Below, piece after piece: positions 60,070 to 64,000 of a DNA stretch of 64,000 nucleotides. The stretch is from Geobacteraceae bacterium (lineage in GTDB: Bacteria > Desulfobacterota > Desulfuromonadia > Desulfuromonadales > Geopsychrobacteraceae): assembly GCA_007125165.1 (NCBI GenBank), contig SLDV01000040.1:1-64000 (forward strand). The letters run 5' to 3'. Numbering within the stretch: the first letter of the stretch is position 1; each line of letters opens with the position of its first letter. The notes beneath the pieces were generated by a model. The model saw only the letters and a program-made list of their open reading frames with translations, searched no databases and was not told the origin of the DNA. The position numbers and the translations under genes were made by a program.

Positions 60070-60681
60070 ATGAAAATAAGGAGTATTTTTACGATCATTT
60101 TGTTTGCGCTTGGGCTTTACATGGTCCCTGCGACGTTCGCTGGCGGTCCTTATTCCGAAAGCAGGGATAGGCAACCCGGCCAGGGTGAATTTCAACAGGA
60201 CCAACCGGGGCAGTCCCAAGCCCAACAGGGCCAACAAGCTCAACAGTTTCAGCAGCAGCGCCAGAATCTTTTGCTGGTTGACAACCTGATCGGGACCGAA
60301 ATACAGAATCAGCAGGGCGAGAAAATTGGTGAAATCGACAATATTCTGGTGGATGTGGAAAGTGGACGCGTTGGTTTTGTGACCATGACTAGCGGCGGCA
60401 TTCTCGGCGTTGGTGAAGATAAGTATATTGTTCCCTTCAATGCGCTGCAAAAGAAAGCGCTGCAGGGCATGGAAGCAGAGGTAAGTGAGCGTCAACAGCG
60501 TCAGGTCATATTCATGCTCGATAGGCAGAAAAACCAACTGAAAGAGGTTCCGGAAGGTGATATCGAGGAGGCCTTGACCCAGGAGGGGCAAAGCAGGGGA
60601 ATTCATGAGCACTATGGCGTATCCCCGTATTGGGAAGATGATCAGCGTCAGATGATGCAGGACACGAAAAAAAATAAATAA
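60070..60681 (+). CDS. PRC-barrel domain exported protein with Gln-rich linker
   Basis: Signal peptide, GQGEFQQDQPGQSQAQQGQQAQQFQQQRQ, LVDNLIGTEIQNQQGEKIGEIDNILVDVESGRVGFVTM. Confidence 0.88.
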   Translation: MKIRSIFTIILFALGLYMVPATFAGGPYSESRDRQPGQGEFQQDQPGQSQAQQGQQAQQFQQQRQNLLLVDNLIGTEIQNQQGEKIGEIDNILVDVESGRVGFVTMTSGGILGVGEDKYIVPFNALQKKALQGMEAEVSERQQRQVIFMLDRQKNQLKEVPEGDIEEALTQEGQSRGIHEHYGVSPYWEDDQRQMMQDTKKNK

Positions 60682-60755
60682 TGATTCAGCAGGATCTGCA
60701 GTTAAGCCGTCTGAAATATGATTTTCAGCCGGCCTCACCACTAACAGGAGGTATT

Positions 60756-61292
60756 ATGTCGCGCTTAATTTGTATGTTCGTAGTTTTCGGTTTTCTTCTT
60801 CTTCCCTTAAATGCGATGGCCCAGCGGGGCCAGGATTTCGCTCCATATCAGATGGGTGATCAGGAATTGACCCTGAGCGGTTCCGGGGTAAGTGACAACA
60901 GTTTCGACACGACAAACTTAAGTCTTGATATCGGATACGGCTATTTTTTCAGTCAAGGTTGGCAAGGACTCATCCGTCAGTCCCTGAATATCATCGATCA
61001 ACCCGGGGATAACGCATATAATGCTTCCACCCGGATCGGCATTGATTACAACTTCAATCTGCGCAATCTGCGCCCCTTCCTTGGTGCGACCATTGGTTAC
61101 ATGTACGGTGACGGCGTCAAAAATTCCTTCATCGCCGGTCCCGAGACGGGCCTGAAGGCTTATCTGAGCGACTCCGCCTTTGTGATTTTCGCAGTCGGTT
61201 ACGACTTCATCTTCGAGAATGCCGATGAGGCTGAAGACGCATTTGATGACGGTATTTTCAATTACCGCCTTGGTCTTGGCTATCGGTGGTAA
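60756..61292 (+). CDS. Outer-membrane beta-barrel protein
   Basis: Signal peptide MSRLICMFVVFGFLLLPLNAMA, alternating strands, terminal aromatic (YRLGLGYRW). Confidence 0.8.
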   Translation: MSRLICMFVVFGFLLLPLNAMAQRGQDFAPYQMGDQELTLSGSGVSDNSFDTTNLSLDIGYGYFFSQGWQGLIRQSLNIIDQPGDNAYNASTRIGIDYNFNLRNLRPFLGATIGYMYGDGVKNSFIAGPETGLKAYLSDSAFVIFAVGYDFIFENADEAEDAFDDGIFNYRLGLGYRW

Positions 61293-61307
61293 TCTGACCG
61301 TTTGCAT

Positions 61308-61346
61308 AAGATCTGTGAGGCTCCTTTCCGGAACCTCGCAGATCTT
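61308..61346 (+). terminator. Hairpin downstream of the beta-barrel gene
   Basis: AAGATCTGTGAGG ... CCTCGCAGATCTT. Confidence 0.6.
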
Positions 61347-61584
61347 CGAAAAATGGCAGAGTCATCTGCCTCTGTGCCATTGTTAACAAAAGCCGCTAAG
61401 TTGACAGTTTTTTTGTCGAACCACAGTCGCGAACTGCCGGTTCAGATGGTTGTTGAAACTCTTCTGATCAATTCAAATCAAGATCAAGGTTGCGCATTAA
61501 TTGACAACCATCCATTGATGCGGTATCAGCAGGTTTGTTGCATTTTCAGGGGGCTGAAGATGAGGGGTACATCAGAGTGAATAT

Positions 61585-61631
61585 CAAACGCCACCGCGTC
61601 GGCATCAAGCCGGTCGGTGGCGTTTTTGTTT
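61585..61631 (+). terminator. Hairpin with T-run
   Basis: CGCCACCG ... CGGTGGCG-TTTTTG. Confidence 0.7.
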
Positions 61632-61686
61632 GAGTAGGTAACTGTTGAAGGCAGTATATTAAAAAAACAATGTTACCCTAGATGTT

Positions 61687-61858
61687 ACAAATCGAAATCG
61701 AAATCGGGATCGAAAAAAAATGGCACTTGGACAGCAAAAGCTTGAGGTCTGCCGCCTTTTTGATTGACGGGTGGGCGGGGTTACCAGATTCGAGATGATC
61801 AGTGGTGTGCGGCAACGGCAAAAACGATTTCGATCCCGATAGCGATTTCGATTTGGAT
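61687..61858. repeat. Inverted arms of GAAATC/GATTTC hexamer repeats
   Basis: aaatcgaaatcgaaatcgggatcgaaa ... tttcgatcccgatagcgatttcgattt. Confidence 0.65.
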
Positions 61859-61990
61859 TAAGAGCAGTTCCAGTCAGGTGTTTCAAAAAGATGATAGTCG
61901 GCCGCATTCACGGCGGAACTGGCAAGTCCCAACCCGAGACTATGTTAACCACAGTTGACAGTCGCTGAAGTTGAGAGCTATAGTTATCAC

Positions 61991-62287
61991 ATGATAGAAG
62001 TACGGAAGACCGAACGATTCGCAAAATGGTTCAATTGCCTCAAGGATCGAAGAGCGAAGGCACGAATTCAGGCCAGGATCGATAGGTTGGAGATGGGCCA
62101 TTTTGGTGATGTCGCTCCGGTTGGAGAGGGCGTCAGTGAATTGCGAATATTCTACGGTCCCGGCTACAGGGTCTATTTCATCCAAAGAAACGCTGTTGTC
62201 GTAATACTTCTGTCAGGTGGCGACAAAAGTTCTCAGGCAGCTGATATCGCCAAAGCTAAAGAAATTGCCAGACAGGTGGAGGTATAG
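61991..62287 (+). CDS. HigB/RelE-superfamily toxin (addiction-module killer protein type)
   Basis: MIEVRKTERFAKWFNCLKDRRAKARIQARIDRLEMGHFGDVAPVGEGVSELRIFYGPGYRVYFIQR...LLSGGDKSSQAADIAKAKEIA. Confidence 0.9.
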   Translation: MIEVRKTERFAKWFNCLKDRRAKARIQARIDRLEMGHFGDVAPVGEGVSELRIFYGPGYRVYFIQRNAVVVILLSGGDKSSQAADIAKAKEIARQVEV

Positions 62288-62290
62288 GCT

Positions 62291-62620
62291 ATGGGTATCA
62301 AAACGACTCGCTGGGATTCTGCAGAGTTTCTTAAAACAGACGAAGATATACAGATGTATCTTGAGGCTTGCATCGAGGAAGCGGGTGACGATCCTGCATT
62401 CATTGTCCATGCGCTGGGTGTGATAGCGCGCGCCAGAAACATGAGCCAGCTTGCGAGAGACACCGGATTGACCCGGGAAGGTTTGTACAAAGCGTTGTCA
62501 CCGGAGGGGAACCCCACGTTTGCCACGGTAGCAAAAGTGGCAAAGGCACTTGGCTTGCAGATTACCATACAAACGCCCAACAAAGAGCCTTCTGAAAATC
62601 AATTGCACGTGACCAGCTAA
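62291..62620 (+). CDS. HigA-like antitoxin (HTH, addiction-module antidote type)
   Basis: YLEACIEEAGDDPAFIVHALGVIARARNMSQLARDTGLTREGLYKALSPEGNPTFATVAKVAKALGLQ; 3 nt after the toxin. Confidence 0.9.
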   Translation: MGIKTTRWDSAEFLKTDEDIQMYLEACIEEAGDDPAFIVHALGVIARARNMSQLARDTGLTREGLYKALSPEGNPTFATVAKVAKALGLQITIQTPNKEPSENQLHVTS

Positions 62621-62678
62621 GCTCGTAAGTCCGGATTTGTGGCGGTGTGCGAACCGCCGGTTCTGAGGGCTTTTGTAG

Positions 62679-62698
62679 GGGCGGTTCATGAACCGCCC
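62679..62698. repeat. 20-bp perfect palindrome GGGCGGTTCATGAACCGCCC
   Basis: Read directly; typical dispersed REP-like palindrome. Confidence 0.85.
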
Positions 62699-62832
62699 GA
62701 TTATTTCGGATCAACATCAACATGAAGATCGCGGGCTCGCGGCCCTCTTCGACAGGCTCAGGGCATCGCCCGCCCGCCGCCATACTTTTGGCAAGCGCTC
62801 CAAAGTGATGCAAAAGAGCTGAATCCCCCCTC

Positions 62833-62965
62833 CTACCCCTCCCCCGACTTCTTCCGCAAAATCCCGGCAAACTTCTCCGCATTCATGGTATAGCGCTCGT
62901 GGGTTCCGGTACCGATGAGATCCTTTTCGTCTCTGGCGGTCACCTGCCAGGTAATAAATCTTTTC
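62833..62965 (-). pseudogene. C-terminal remnant of a FlK-like hotdog thioesterase
   Basis: RFITWQVTARDEKDLIGTGTHERYTMNAEKFAGILRKKSGEG*; upstream coding sequence replaced by palindromic repeat. Confidence 0.5.
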
Positions 62966-62990
62966 ACCACCCGTTCACTTCGCTCACTTG

Positions 62991-63049
62991 AGGCACAGGG
63001 ACACAGAGAAGCCAAGTTTTTTAATGAATTTCTCAGTGTCTCTGTGCCT
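62991..63049. repeat. Palindromic CAGAGACACAGAGAA-type repeat, copy 2
   Basis: aggcacagggacacagagaa ... ttctcagtgtctctgtgcct (18/20 paired). Confidence 0.8.
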
Positions 63050-63164
63050 CAGTGGTGAATGTTTTGTGAACCCGAATCATTGGCAATAAACCCCGTTGAT
63101 TTTTTGCCCGAAATGGCTAGACTCCACAAGTCTGGATGAATCACTTTTTTCAAGGACATTGATC

Positions 63165-63812
63165 ATGATTATCGGATTTGCTGGCAAAGCGGCCTCGGGG
63201 AAAACAACTGCAGCCAAACATTTGCAGGCTAAGTTGGGAGATAAGATTCAGGTGTTGCCGATGGCGAGCATGTTGCGCCGCGAAGTGGAAATCTTTCTGC
63301 GGCAGGTCGGGGCGGCGGAGCGGGTGCCGTTGCTGTACGGTGACCAGCAGGACAAACTGGCCCATTTCGAGATTGATGAGAGCAGGGCCAGGCAAGAGTG
63401 TCCGGCTTGGGATGGCTTTGTTGCGGAAAATCGTGAAATTCAGCAGCATCCAGATCAGACGACCCTGAGCGTCCGGCGCATCCTGCAGTGGTGGGGGACC
63501 GAATATCGTCGGGCTCAGGATCCCGATTACTGGACCAAGGCGTGGGAGGCTGCACTGACAGAACTGCCGGATCGCAATGCTCACATTCTGGTGGATGACG
63601 TGCGTTTTCACAACGAGGTTGACGTGATTCAGCGTAACGACGGGGTATTGATTCGGGTGGAACGGCCGGGTTTCAACGGCGCCAATGACCACAGTAGTGA
63701 AAATTCACTGGATGATTTCAACGGCTGGAACATGGTCCTGCTCAATGACGGCAGTCTGGAGCAGTTTCTGGGTCAGGTTGAAGACAAGGTTTTGGCGCTC
63801 CTGGCCGGCTGA
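63165..63812 (+). CDS. P-loop (deoxy)nucleotide monophosphate kinase-like protein
   Basis: MIIGFAGKAASGKTTAAKHLQAKLG; ILQWWGTEYRRAQDPDYWTKAW; HILVDDVRFHNEVDVI. Confidence 0.75.
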   Translation: MIIGFAGKAASGKTTAAKHLQAKLGDKIQVLPMASMLRREVEIFLRQVGAAERVPLLYGDQQDKLAHFEIDESRARQECPAWDGFVAENREIQQHPDQTTLSVRRILQWWGTEYRRAQDPDYWTKAWEAALTELPDRNAHILVDDVRFHNEVDVIQRNDGVLIRVERPGFNGANDHSSENSLDDFNGWNMVLLNDGSLEQFLGQVEDKVLALLAG

Positions 63813-64000
63813 TCAGATTTTCCCCACCGGCGCCAGATAGATGACGAACTCGTCTTTGCCGTCAACCCCCACCAGCTCATCCATCAATTCCTGATGAAAG
63901 GCCGCGATAGCGCAGGTGCCTCCACTTAAGGCTGTGCACGCCAGATAGAGGTTCTGACAGACATGCCCGACATCCATCAGAATCACCCGATGGGCGGCGG
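63813..64000 (-). CDS. SagB/ThcOx-type nitroreductase-family protein (C-terminal part only)
   Basis: Minus-strand frame AAHRVILMDVGHVCQNLYLACTALSGGTCAIAAFHQELMDELVGVDGKDEFVIYLAPVGKI*; runs off window edge. Confidence 0.8.
   Translation of the reverse strand, partial: AAHRVILMDVGHVCQNLYLACTALSGGTCAIAAFHQELMDELVGVDGKDEFVIYLAPVGKI

Overview
The window looks like chromosomal DNA from a Desulfuromonadales-like (Geobacter/Desulfuromonas-type) bacterium; this placement is inferred from gene content and order only. Most of it is housekeeping: accD(partial)-folC-lptD-ftsB-like-argS-SPOR, two CAU-anticodon tRNAs, tilS-ftsH-folP-cdaA-cdaR-glmM-pdxJ-acpS-nnr-CBS-tsaE-lysC-cimA, two sodium:solute symporter loci, epmA/efp, gph-yggS-maf-trmFO-topA-smg-dprA, a Mn-type SOD, a PilZ protein and a polyphosphate-glucokinase-like ROK kinase. 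The accessory highlights are: (1) a periplasmic rhodanese gene (57837..58277, minus strand) interrupted by one in-frame TGA exactly at the second Cys of a YCxCPxE-type active-site loop. The TGA is followed by a 7-bp hairpin with a GGUCU apical loop, so this is a strong selenoprotein candidate that the ORF track truncates. (2) A 10-kb six-gene cluster of three transglutaminase-like proteins, two circularly permuted ATP-grasp proteins and two alpha-E domains. It is preceded by a CAGCTTG x4 heptamer repeat, and two of its proteins carry Gln-rich C-terminal tails. (3) Several dispersed repeat families: a 161-163 bp MITE-like element with a perfect 21-bp terminal inverted repeat in one copy, a 53-nt double-hairpin repeat present twice, and palindromic CAGAGACACAGAGAA-type repeats. 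(4) A duplicated symporter promoter/leader with a truncated 39-codon DUF485 remnant. (5) A HigB/HigA-like toxin-antitoxin pair beside a patch of repeats and a thioesterase gene remnant. No rRNA, CRISPR array or prophage was seen.
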